Shown here: positions 8,806-15,821 of the stretch, piece by piece
Layout: each line of letters starts with the position of its first letter
Position numbering within the stretch: position 1 is the first letter of the stretch
NCBI GenBank assembly: GCA_020634415.1
Contig: JACKBT010000059.1
Coordinates: forward strand, 1 to 24,538
DNA: 24,538 nucleotides
Source: Ardenticatenaceae bacterium
Lineage (GTDB): Bacteria > Chloroflexota > Anaerolineae > Promineifilales > Promineifilaceae
Direction of reading: 5' to 3'
The notes under the pieces: generated by a model
The model's database searches: none
Seen by the model: the letters and a program-made list of their open reading frames with translations, nothing else
Told to the model about the DNA's origin: nothing
Made by a program: the position numbers and the translations under genes

Positions 8806-9027
8806 TTAGATTTCCCCCTCATACAATTTGGTGCGCACAATGGCTTGGTACATCCTGGCTTCTTCCCAGCCGCAGCCACTGTAGTAGAAAAATTCCTGGC
8901 TGGCATAGGGGCTGATGCCCATGCTGCCGGTACAAAATGAATTGAAAAGTTTCTCGCAAACGGCCGTTGCTATCCGCATCAACCATCCCTGTTTTACCGA
9001 CTCTTGTTTGTCCACCATTTCGTTCAT
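8806..9027 (-). CDS. 73-aa protein of unknown function, first gene of the APH operon
   Basis: This small protein (MNEMVDKQESVKQGWLMRIA...) has a strong ribosome site (GGAGG, 8 bases before the ATG at 9027). It ends 2 bases before the phosphotransferase start, which argues that it is real. A hydrophobic/aromatic middle with cysteines (CEKLFNSFCTGSMGISPYAS, then FFYYSGCGWEEARMY) is visible. There is no signal peptide or known motif. I do not recognise the family. Close coupling suggests a helper, substrate or regulator of the kinase. One ACGGCCGT octamer is inside it. Confidence 0.65.
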   Translation of the reverse strand: MNEMVDKQESVKQGWLMRIATAVCEKLFNSFCTGSMGISPYASQEFFYYSGCGWEEARMYQAIVRTKLYEGEI

Positions 9028-9072
9028 GAGATTGCCTCCGAATCACTGTTTTGTTTAACTGTCCCTATTAAA

Positions 9073-9124
9073 CCAACAGACCGGGTTCGACTGGTCTCCC
9101 TGTTGGGATACAGTAAGGGATACA
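9073..9124. promoter_or_regulatory. Hairpin plus tandem GGGATACA repeats upstream of the 73-aa/APH operon
   Basis: The inverted repeat CCAACAG/CTGTTGG encloses a shorter AGACC/GGTCT stem around GGGTTCGACT. It is followed by two direct GGGATACA copies with 12-bp period. On the minus strand these lie 45-100 bases upstream of the ATG at 9027, where an operator or 5'-leader structure would be. Function is inferred from position only. Confidence 0.35.
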
Positions 9125-9132
9125 AATAGATA

Positions 9133-9285
9133 CTATTGTTTGGCGGTATGATTTGAATATATTAGGGCTGACACAGGTGACACAGATAGAGTGTACTCAG
9201 GATCGGCCAAATACGACCGAATCGCCTCACGGATAATGTTGGTTTTAGCCTCAAACGTTAATCCACAGGTGGAGAAGCCAACTAG
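9133..9285 (-). pseudogene. Possible remnant of a ribbon-helix-helix-like protein
   Basis: Between two stops, a 50-codon minus-strand frame reads LVGFSTCGLTFEAKTNIIRE, then AIRSYLADPEYTLSV. The piece EAKTNIIREAIRSYL resembles the helix of ribbon-helix-helix antitoxins. There is no start codon and no ribosome site, so if real it is a decayed fragment. Weak evidence; it could be chance. Confidence 0.2.
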
Positions 9286-9463
9286 CTATGCTTCCTAGCG
9301 ATATTTTGTTCGTCAAGATGCAGAATTGCTTAAGTTGGGGCAAGCTCAGAGAGAGAAATGATGAGTTCTTAGCGGATAGTGCCGGTGCTTACTCGACATC
9401 TTCTAGCGATGTGACCCTTGAGAAGACGATCACTTCATTTCTCGCCAGCACATGTCTTTTCCC

Positions 9464-9469
9464 TATAAT
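9464..9469 (+). promoter_or_regulatory. Consensus -10 (TATAAT) six bases before the LuxR start codon
   Basis: TATAAT at 9464-9469 is followed by GGGGCC and ATG at 9476, so transcription would start at or within a base or two of the start codon (leaderless mRNA). No good -35 is seen 16-18 bases upstream. Confidence 0.5.
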
Positions 9470-9475
9470 GGGGCC

Positions 9476-12268
9476 ATGTCTGGCGATTTACTGCAAACAA
9501 AATTGTATACACCCCGGTTACGGCCGTCTCTCGTTCCTCGCCCCCGCCTCATCGAAACACTCAACCAGGGCCTTACCGGCAAGCTGACCCTCATCTCCGC
9601 ACCGGCCGGTTTTGGCAAAACCACCCTGGTCAGCAGTTGGATCGACGCCCTCCAAACGGAGAGCGAGGACGCAAGCCCCATGCCAATCGCCTGGCTGTCA
9701 CTCGACGAAAACGACGGCGCGCCGGCCCTTTTTTTCTCCTACATCATTGCCGCCTTACAGCGCGTTGATCCCCATCTTGGCGAAGCGGCGCTGCCGCTGC
9801 TGCAAGCATCGCCGCTGCCCGTTTCCGGCGTATTGACAACCCTGCTCAACGACATTGCCCAACAACCTGATCCCCTGATGCTCGTGCTGGATGATTACCA
9901 CGCTGTTGATTCACGGCCGATTGACGAAGCGTTGACTTTCCTGTTGGATAATCTGCCGCCACAGCTGCATCTGGTGATTACGTCACGCGAAGACCCCAAC
10001 CTGCCGCTGGCACGGCTGCGCGTGCGCGGCCTACTAACGGAGCTGCGGGCGGCGGATTTGCGCTTCACGGTGGGGGAAACGGCCGTTTTCCTCAAGCAAG
10101 TGATGGGATTGGATCTAACAGAGGGCCAAATTGCGGCACTGGAAACGCGCACCGAAGGCTGGATTGCCGGGCTGCAAATGGCCGCCCTCTCCATGCGCGG
10201 GGAGAACGATCTAGCTGGGTTCATCCGATCCTTTACCGGCAGCCACCGCTTTGTGCTTGATTATTTGCTGGAAGAGGTGCTGCATCAGCAGCCAGCGCAT
10301 CTGCAAGAATTTTTGTTGAAAACGGCAATCCTAGATCGCTTGTGTGGCCCACTTTGCGATGCGGTGGTAGGGAGATTAGAGATTGGAGATTGGATGCCGG
10401 GAGACGAAAATAATCTCCAATCTCCAGTCTCCAATCTCCAAAGCCAGGCGGTTCTGGAAGCTCTAGATCGTGCCAACCTGTTCATCGTGCCGCTGGACAA
10501 TGAGCGGCGCTGGTACCGTTATCACCATCTCTTTGCCGATTTACTCAAAACCCGCTTAGCCCAGAGGCAGCCGGATTTGGTACCGCAATTGCACCAGCGC
10601 GCCAGCGATTGGTATGTGGCAAACGGTCGTCCAGATGATGCCATTCGCCACGCGCTGGCGGCCAACGATTTTGAACGAGCCGCCCGTTACATTGAGCTGG
10701 CACGGCGCACCATGGACCTCACCAACCGCTTGGAACCCTGGCGACAATGGATTAAGGCCCTGCCAGATTCAGTTGTTCGCCAGAGACCTGTACTCCTCGT
10801 CAGCTATGCCTGGGCGCATCTTACCTTTAACAGCGAACTCGATGCCTGTGAGCAGTACCTGCAAGAGGCCGAACAGTGGTTTAATATGCCAGAAGCAGAA
10901 AGAGTTGAGTTGGGGATGGTCGTTGAAGATGAGGAGGCGTTCGAGAACCTACCCGTCTCCATTGCCTCTGCCCGCACTTACGCCGCCCGAGCTGCTGGCG
11001 ATCTGGTTGGCGCGGTTAAACACGCTCGGCAGGCTCTTGATCTTCTGCCTGAGGATGATTATCTGGGCCGCGCCTTTCCAGAATCACTACTCGGCCTTTG
11101 TTACTGGGCCAGTGGCGAGTTGTCATCCGCTTACGAAAAGTTGGACAGTTCTTTCAATGGTTTTCAGAGAAGCGGCAATGTGATTGCCGCCATTAGTATC
11201 AAGCTGGTGCAGGCTGATATACAGATGGTACAGGGTCATCTACTTGATGCCAGGCAAACGTGTGAGCAGGCGCTGCAGCTTGTGTCCGCGCAAGGTGACC
11301 TAAACCTGCGCGGAACGGCCAATCTGCTTTTGAGCTTAAGCGAACTGCACCGCGAGCAGGGAGAGTGGAAAACCGCCGCCGACTATCTGCAACAAAGTAC
11401 CTCCTTGGGTAAATCGGCTTCAAGCTCTAACTACCAGTACCGCAAACGGGTGACTTTGGCGTATATCAAGGCGAGTCAAGGGGCGTTTGCTGAGGCACTC
11501 GACTACCTTGATGAAGCCGCATCCTGGTTAGGGGAGGTTCACCTGCGTGAGATACGGCCGTTGCCAGCGATCAAGGTCCAGGTGTGGCTAAAGCAGGGGC
11601 GACTGGGTGAGGCGTTGGCCTGGGTTAAACAGCAAGGCTTAGCCATTGACGATGAACTCAGCTTTTTACATGAGTTTGAACACATGACGCTGGCAAGGAT
11701 ACTCATCGCTCAGTATCGCAATGGACATGCCGATGATGCCATTCATCAGGCGCTGCGGCTGTTAGCGCGTTTGTTTCAAGCGGCAGAAGCCGGAAAACGC
11801 ACCGGAAGCATCATCAAAATCTTAATTTTGCAAGCCCTCGCCCAGGAAGCCCAAAACAATATTTCCCTGGCGCTAACCCCATTGACCCAGGCTCTCACAC
11901 TGGCCCATCCAGAAAGCTATATTCGCCCCTTTGTGGATGAGGGGCCGCCGATGGCCGCGCTGCTGCGGGCAGCGGTGAAGGGGGGCGCGGCTTCGCAGTT
12001 TGCGCAGCAGGTGCTGGCGGCGTTGGGGGAAACGGCCGTTACCCCCCCACCCGCTCAGTCCCTCCTCGATCCCCTGTCGGACCGCGAAATTGAAGTCCTC
12101 CAGATCATCGCCGAAGGGTTAACCAACCAGGAAGTGGCAAACCGGCTTTATCTCTCCTTGCACACAGTCAAAGTCCATGCGCGCAATATATACGCCAAGC
12201 TAGATGTCAAGAACCGCACCGAAGCGGTTGCAAAGGGCAGGTCTCTGGGCATCTTGCCCCCCACTTAA
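9476..12268 (+). CDS. LuxR-family MalT-like ATP-dependent transcriptional regulator
   Basis: This 930-aa protein has the MalT architecture. The N-terminus (LLQTKLYTPRLRPSLVPRPR) leads into the P-loop APAGFGKTTL (about 42-51) and Walker B LMLVLDDYH (about 135-143). The winged-helix motif FIVPLDNERRWYRYHHLFADL is followed by TPR helices, and the last 65 residues are a LuxR helix-turn-helix (LSDREIEVLQIIAEGLTNQE, then VANRLYLSLHTVKVHARNIY). Such proteins bind ATP and an inducer, then activate promoters. I prefer the ATG at 9476 to that at 9452 because family members begin there and a TATAAT lies six bases before it. Residues about 299-322 come from an in-frame palindromic insertion. A strong terminator follows. 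Target genes may be the membrane cluster downstream. Confidence 0.88.
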   Translation: MSGDLLQTKLYTPRLRPSLVPRPRLIETLNQGLTGKLTLISAPAGFGKTTLVSSWIDALQTESEDASPMPIAWLSLDENDGAPALFFSYIIAALQRVDPHLGEAALPLLQASPLPVSGVLTTLLNDIAQQPDPLMLVLDDYHAVDSRPIDEALTFLLDNLPPQLHLVITSREDPNLPLARLRVRGLLTELRAADLRFTVGETAVFLKQVMGLDLTEGQIAALETRTEGWIAGLQMAALSMRGENDLAGFIRSFTGSHRFVLDYLLEEVLHQQPAHLQEFLLKTAILDRLCGPLCDAVVGRLEIGDWMPGDENNLQSPVSNLQSQAVLEALDRANLFIVPLDNERRWYRYHHLFADLLKTRLAQRQPDLVPQLHQRASDWYVANGRPDDAIRHALAANDFERAARYIELARRTMDLTNRLEPWRQWIKALPDSVVRQRPVLLVSYAWAHLTFNSELDACEQYLQEAEQWFNMPEAERVELGMVVEDEEAFENLPVSIASARTYAARAAGDLVGAVKHARQALDLLPEDDYLGRAFPESLLGLCYWASGELSSAYEKLDSSFNGFQRSGNVIAAISIKLVQADIQMVQGHLLDARQTCEQALQLVSAQGDLNLRGTANLLLSLSELHREQGEWKTAADYLQQSTSLGKSASSSNYQYRKRVTLAYIKASQGAFAEALDYLDEAASWLGEVHLREIRPLPAIKVQVWLKQGRLGEALAWVKQQGLAIDDELSFLHEFEHMTLARILIAQYRNGHADDAIHQALRLLARLFQAAEAGKRTGSIIKILILQALAQEAQNNISLALTPLTQALTLAHPESYIRPFVDEGPPMAALLRAAVKGGAASQFAQQVLAALGETAVTPPPAQSLLDPLSDREIEVLQIIAEGLTNQEVANRLYLSLHTVKVHARNIYAKLDVKNRTEAVAKGRSLGILPPT
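10371..10439. repeat. In-frame palindromic element inside the LuxR/MalT gene
   Basis: Two 25-bp arms built of GGAGATT/GATTGG units (10371-10395 and 10415-10439) are inverted with 2 mismatches around a 19-base loop. They encode about 23 residues (EIGDWMPGDENNLQSPVSNL region) between a conserved DAVVGRL segment and AVLEALDRANLFIVPLD, where MalT-like proteins usually have a much shorter link. The reading frame is kept. This resembles Rickettsia palindromic elements in logic, not in sequence. Confidence 0.7.
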
Positions 12269-12317
12269 CTGCCGGACTCGTTCTACGCGGCATCTAAAAT
12301 CTATCTCCCCAACCAAG

Positions 12318-12348
12318 ACAGACCATCCCCAATGGGTCTGTTTTTTTT
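12318..12348 (+). terminator. Rho-independent terminator of the LuxR/MalT gene
   Basis: ACAGACC (12318-12324) pairs with GGTCTGT (12335-12341) and runs straight into eight T residues, 50 bases after the stop. Confidence 0.9.
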
Positions 12349-12397
12349 ATTTCCCGGTCCAACAGAATTAATCCCCTGATACCTCTTTCGATGTATG

Positions 12398-12424
12398 ACA
12401 GTAATACCGCCTGGCTGTTACTGT
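12398..12424. promoter_or_regulatory. Inverted repeat upstream of the DUF4386 gene (operator candidate)
   Basis: A perfect 7-bp inverted repeat, ACAGTAA (12398-12404) and TTACTGT (12418-12424), with a 13-bp spacer lies 42 bases before the ATG. No clear -35/-10 pair is seen, so only the symmetry is certain. Confidence 0.4.
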
Positions 12425-12465
12425 TTAGTCAATGAAATCAATTGCAGCCGAAAAGGAAGGAAACG

Positions 12466-13176
12466 ATGACTAAACAAGAAAAGTTAAGCAAAGCGACCGC
12501 CAGAGCGGTAGGCGTATTGTTCTTGTTGGCAACAGCGACCTATATCACTGGCAACGGCCTTTTAGAGTCGATCCTGACCATGCCCGATTATCTGAGCCAG
12601 GTTTATCCCCATAGCGTTCAGGTAGTGGCCGGTGCGCTTCTTGTGTTTGTGGATACCGCCGCTGTTGTGGGCATTGGTGTGTTGCTGTTTCCCATCTTGA
12701 AGCGGTTTAATGAATCCATTGCCATCGGCTATGTTGCCACCCGAGTCGTCGAATTCGTATTCCTTGTGTTTGGCGCTATCGGCCCCTTGATGTTGATCAC
12801 CTTGAGTCAGGACTATGTGGCGGCTGGCGTGCCGGATGCGGCGCACTTTCAAACCGCGGGGTCGCTGTTCATGACGCAGCATTTTCTCGGATACCAAATC
12901 GGGATGATGGCGTTGGGATTCGGCAGCCTGTTTTTCTGTTACCTGCTCTACACCTCAAAACTAATTCCCCAGTGGATGTCCCTGCTTGGATTTGTCGGTT
13001 ACGCCGCTCTGTTTATTGGTGCAGTTCTGGAGCTATTTGGGCTGTCGGTAGGGCTTATGCTCTCGATTCCAGGCGGGATTTTTGAATTGATTCTCCCCCT
13101 GTGGCTAATTGTCAAAGGCTTTAATGTGGCAGCATTAACTGCCCCCGCGCCCAAAAATCAAGCACCGACAGGCTGA
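12466..13176 (+). CDS. DUF4386-family multi-pass membrane protein
   Basis: This 236-aa protein has about six hydrophobic segments (AVGVLFLLATATYITGNGLL; VVAGALLVFVDTAAVVGIGV; VVEFVFLVFGAIGPLMLITL; a glycine-rich helix near GMMALGFGSLFF; LGFVGYAALFIGAVLELFGL; a final hydrophobic stretch) and fits DUF4386, a family of unknown function. The ATG at 12466, not 12442, is chosen because AAGGAAGGAAACG sits directly upstream. A LuxR regulator and terminator precede it, and a MITE-like palindrome follows. Confidence 0.8.
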   Translation: MTKQEKLSKATARAVGVLFLLATATYITGNGLLESILTMPDYLSQVYPHSVQVVAGALLVFVDTAAVVGIGVLLFPILKRFNESIAIGYVATRVVEFVFLVFGAIGPLMLITLSQDYVAAGVPDAAHFQTAGSLFMTQHFLGYQIGMMALGFGSLFFCYLLYTSKLIPQWMSLLGFVGYAALFIGAVLELFGLSVGLMLSIPGGIFELILPLWLIVKGFNVAALTAPAPKNQAPTG

Positions 13177-13224
13177 CGAATCCTCTGGCAGGTGCATTTT
13201 TGTTGCCCACGCACCATTTCCATT

Positions 13225-13334
13225 CCTAGCAGTTTGTCGGAGAACCCCAATTTGTAGCCGCGAAATCCCTTTCGCGCTCTGGGGACGCGGTAAGGATACC
13301 GCGCCTACGACCACTTTTCCGACAGCCTGCTAGG
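13225..13334. repeat. 110-bp MITE-like palindromic element
   Basis: The ends are inverted: CCTAGCAG (13225-13232) and CTGCTAGG (13327-13334), followed inward by TGTCGGA and TCCGACA. Two perfect internal hairpins, CGCGAAA-TCCC-TTTCGCG and CGCGGTA-AGGA-TACCGCG, lie in the middle. It contains no reading frame. This looks like a non-autonomous palindromic repeat; other copies would be expected elsewhere in the genome. Confidence 0.65.
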
Positions 13335-13364
13335 TCACATCGAAATCACCGCCTAAGTCACCAG

Positions 13365-13389
13365 ATGTGGTGATGACTACTCACCACAT
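13365..13389. promoter_or_regulatory. Perfect 9-bp inverted repeat upstream of the 80-aa gene
   Basis: ATGTGGTGA (13365-13373) and TCACCACAT (13381-13389) are separated by 7 bases and lie 80 bases upstream of the next start codon. The form suits a dimeric repressor (GntR/YtrA-like or MerR-like), but no regulator gene is adjacent. Confidence 0.45.
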
Positions 13390-13468
13390 TAATGAGTACT
13401 CTCCAGGCAATCAAGTGAATGCAGTGGTATGGCCGCAAAGCCACAGCTGCAGGAGAACTGAGAAAGCT

Positions 13469-13711
13469 ATGAAGACGAAGCAACCCCAACCCAAAATTTT
13501 TGAGATTCGCCTCCAGGGACATTTGGATGCGCGCTGGGCAAGCTGGTTCGATGGCATGAGTATCACCCTGACAGAAAACGGCGAAACCGTCCTCACCGGG
13601 CCGGTGGCTGACCAGGCTGCCCTGCATGGTCTGCTGAAAAAGGTGCGCGACCTGAGTCTGCCGCTGCTTTCGGTACAGATAAGTAAATCGAATAACAATC
13701 AAAGTTCATAA
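13469..13711 (+). CDS. 80-aa protein of unknown function
   Basis: The protein MKTKQPQPKIFEIRLQGHLD, with ARWASWFDGMSITLTENGET following, has a compact alpha/beta pattern and no membrane segment or signal. I associate this short sequence type (GHLDARWASWFDG, then LTGPVADQAALHGLLKKVRD) with Chloroflexota genomes, but I know no function. The ATG at 13469 is preferred over the in-frame one at 13367 because protein-like composition begins there; an AGGAG lies 13 bases upstream. It is 14 bases before the membrane protein gene, so the two probably share an mRNA. Confidence 0.7.
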   Translation: MKTKQPQPKIFEIRLQGHLDARWASWFDGMSITLTENGETVLTGPVADQAALHGLLKKVRDLSLPLLSVQISKSNNNQSS

Positions 13712-13725
13712 TAAGGAGATACAAA

Positions 13726-14316
13726 ATGAAACAGAAAAGTAATAATCAGAAACTTCATCCTGCGATTGGCATGTTAGGCGGCCTCACAGTGCTAATTGGC
13801 ATCTTGTTCCTGGCCGATGTCATGTTTGGCGACTGGTTGGGCGCAAACTTATGGCCGTTGCGCATCATTGTGCCGGGTGTGGCACTGTTCTTTGGCACCC
13901 TGTTTATGGATGAAAAAATCGGCGTGCCGCTGTCAATAGTGAGCGGCGTCACCACCATGACGGGCTTGATTTTAATGGTCCACGTGCTGACCGATTATTG
14001 GGCGACCTGGGCTTATAGCTGGGCGCTGCTCTTCCCTACCGCAATGGGGTTAGGCTTGCTGGCCTACGGTGTGGTGAAAACGAGACCCGACCTGCGCCGC
14101 GCAGGTTGGCACCTTACCAAAGTCGGGCTGGCCCTTTTTATGGTATTTGCCGTGTTCTTTGAATTTATCATCGGGCTGGGTGGTTTTAGCCTGGCGTACG
14201 GTTGGCCGCTGCTGCTTATCTCGCTGGGTCTATTCATCTTTACGCTCAGTGGATTTGACCGCAAACAGTATGACCACCTCCTGTCTAAAGGAACTGACAA
14301 AACTGCTGGTTTCTGA
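13726..14316 (+). CDS. Multi-pass membrane protein, function unknown
   Basis: This 196-aa protein has about six transmembrane segments in three hairpins (for example LGGLTVLIGILFLADVMFG, LRIIVPGVALFFGTLFM, SIVSGVTTMTGLILMVHVL, VGLALFMVFAVFFEFIIGLG, GWPLLLISLGLFIFTLSG). The repeated pattern of paired helices resembles the N-terminal membrane part of LiaF-like/DUF5668 proteins, without their C-terminal domain. The start has an ideal AAGGAGA 8 bases upstream. It is likely co-transcribed with the 80-aa gene and lies 71 bases before the lipoprotein hydrolase. Confidence 0.75.
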   Translation: MKQKSNNQKLHPAIGMLGGLTVLIGILFLADVMFGDWLGANLWPLRIIVPGVALFFGTLFMDEKIGVPLSIVSGVTTMTGLILMVHVLTDYWATWAYSWALLFPTAMGLGLLAYGVVKTRPDLRRAGWHLTKVGLALFMVFAVFFEFIIGLGGFSLAYGWPLLLISLGLFIFTLSGFDRKQYDHLLSKGTDKTAGF

Positions 14317-14317
14317 G

Positions 14318-14355
14318 GATTGGTCTAGTTGCACATCTTGGAGATGGGACCAATC
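14318..14355. repeat. Nested inverted repeat between membrane gene and hydrolase gene
   Basis: GATTGGTC (14318-14325) and GACCAATC (14348-14355) enclose a second hairpin, CATCT-TGG-AGATG (14334-14346). No T-run follows, so it is not a standard terminator. It may be a palindromic repeat or a structure that limits read-through. Confidence 0.45.
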
Positions 14356-14387
14356 TGTATTGACCCAGTGATAAAAAGGAAATACCC

Positions 14388-15677
14388 ATGAACAAAAAAC
14401 TCATCTTGACCCTCACCTTAATCTTGCTGCTGCTGATAGGTTGCAGCAGCCCTGCCCCAGACGAACCACAAGCAGCCCCGACAGAGGTTGTTACGGAGAC
14501 CCAAGCAGACATGGACGATACGGCCGTCCAGGACGATACGCAGACCACCCAACCAGATGTCGCTGCGGAGGCACCAGCGGAAAGCAACGCTACCATCGCC
14601 CAGGACAGCCCACAGGCATTCCCACCCGAGGTCGTTGCCGAGCTGCAGGCTGAAATGGATGGTCTGACCACAGAAGGGTTTCCGCCCGGCGTGATCATGT
14701 GGATTGACGCACCAGCTTACCGCTTCGCCGGGGCCAGCGGTTCCGCCAACCTCGCCGAAAGCACCGCGATGCCGCCAGAGGGCGCCTTCCGCATTGGCAG
14801 CATCACTAAAATGTTCACCGCCGTGGTGATCATGCAGTTGGTGGAGGACGGCGTGCTGACCCTGGACGATCCACTGGCGCTGTGGCTGCCAGATGTAGCC
14901 GAGCAGCTCCCCTATGGCGACCAGATCACGCTGCGCCACCTGCTGACGCACACCTCTGGCCTGTTTAACGTGGTCGAACACGAATCTTACTATGCGGATA
15001 TCTTCACCGAAATGGTGGTGGATGAAGCTACCGGCAACGTGACGCTGGACTGTGTTGAACGGGACCCCAACGACACGCTGGCCCGCTACGTTTACGGCAA
15101 AGAGGCCCAGTTCGAGCCGGGAACCCAGTGGCGCTACAGCAACACCAACTACACGCTGCTGGGCATGATCATCGAAACGGCGGCGGAGATGCCCCTCGCC
15201 GCAGCCTATCGCACAAACATCTACGAACCCCTGGGCATGACAGCCACCTTCCTGGATTGCTACGAAGCGCCGCTGGCGGATGTGGTTCACGGCTACACCG
15301 CCTCTGGCGACACCCTGACCGACGTCACGGAACTGCATGAATCGGTGGGCTGGTCGGCAGGCGGCCTGGTTTCCACCGCGCCGGACCTGATCGCCTTCGC
15401 TCGCGGTTTGTTCGGTGGGGCGTTGTTTGACAACCCAGAAACGGTGGCGGCGATGACAACCCCCGCCCCCGGCAGCGCTTACGGTCTGGGCATCATGCTC
15501 CAGAACAACACCATGGGGCATGCAGGCGGGATTGCCGGTTTTCGCTCAGTGCTCAATTATGCGCCTGAGTACGACACGGTCATGGTGATGCTTTATAACA
15601 CCGATGCAGTCGGCCCCGAACAAAGTCAGGCAGAGATGCTCAATCCAGTGCTCCCGCTGCTGGCTGTTGAGGAATAA
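14388..15677 (+). CDS. Serine beta-lactamase-fold hydrolase, lipoprotein
   Basis: This 429-aa protein has a type II signal peptide with lipobox LIGC (Cys19), so it should be anchored outside the membrane. Residues about 20-100 are a low-complexity acidic linker with a near-duplicate (EVVTETQADMD / EVVAELQAEMD). The catalytic domain has the three motifs of class C beta-lactamase/DD-peptidase-like enzymes: SITK (Ser138, Lys141), YSN (250-252) and HAG (378-380). Function could be D-amino-acid peptide, ester or beta-lactam hydrolysis; resistance is not implied. The start has AAGGAAA upstream. A paralogue follows 144 bases downstream. Confidence 0.85.
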   Translation: MNKKLILTLTLILLLLIGCSSPAPDEPQAAPTEVVTETQADMDDTAVQDDTQTTQPDVAAEAPAESNATIAQDSPQAFPPEVVAELQAEMDGLTTEGFPPGVIMWIDAPAYRFAGASGSANLAESTAMPPEGAFRIGSITKMFTAVVIMQLVEDGVLTLDDPLALWLPDVAEQLPYGDQITLRHLLTHTSGLFNVVEHESYYADIFTEMVVDEATGNVTLDCVERDPNDTLARYVYGKEAQFEPGTQWRYSNTNYTLLGMIIETAAEMPLAAAYRTNIYEPLGMTATFLDCYEAPLADVVHGYTASGDTLTDVTELHESVGWSAGGLVSTAPDLIAFARGLFGGALFDNPETVAAMTTPAPGSAYGLGIMLQNNTMGHAGGIAGFRSVLNYAPEYDTVMVMLYNTDAVGPEQSQAEMLNPVLPLLAVEE

Positions 15678-15722
15678 GAAAACGAGAGACGGAAACGTTC
15701 GAAAATAAATCTTGCCGTGAGA

Positions 15723-15757
15723 CGTGAGGCGCGAAAAGAAGCAAATCACGCCTCACG
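15723..15757. repeat. Hairpin between the two hydrolase genes
   Basis: CGTGAGGCG (15723-15731) and CGCCTCACG (15749-15757) form a perfect 9-bp stem with a 17-base loop. No T-run follows. It may be a palindromic repeat or a transcript-stabilising structure between the genes. Confidence 0.5.
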
Positions 15758-15821
15758 CGCACCCCATCATCGCTCCCGAAATCTCCAAGAGTCTTAAACG
15801 ATAGAAAGGATTGGAAAAGTC

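Larger units (their letters stand above)
9028..9475. other. Intergenic region with hairpin, direct repeats and gene remnant
   Basis: This 450-bp gap separates the divergent APH operon and LuxR regulator. It holds a hairpin (CCAACAG 9073-9079 with CTGTTGG 9100-9106), two copies of GGGATACA 12 bases apart (9105-9112, 9117-9124), a minus-strand peptide remnant (9133-9285) and the -10 of the LuxR gene (9464-9469). The part around 9290-9450 shows no convincing gene on either strand. Confidence 0.5.

Noticed and set aside
9073..9106. tRNA-like T-arm (GGGTTCGACT between short stems)
   Set aside because: The stem is four or five pairs with a ten-base loop instead of seven, and no anticodon or acceptor arms fit upstream.
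10371..10439. CRISPR-like array of GGAGATTGG units
   Set aside because: The units are contiguous and inverted, without spacers, and lie in a coding frame; no cas genes are present.
14418..15521. 367-aa minus-strand reading frame
   Set aside because: It lies fully antisense to the lipoprotein hydrolase, which has a ribosome site, lipobox and all catalytic motifs. Its His/Gln/Val-rich composition is that of a GC-rich shadow.
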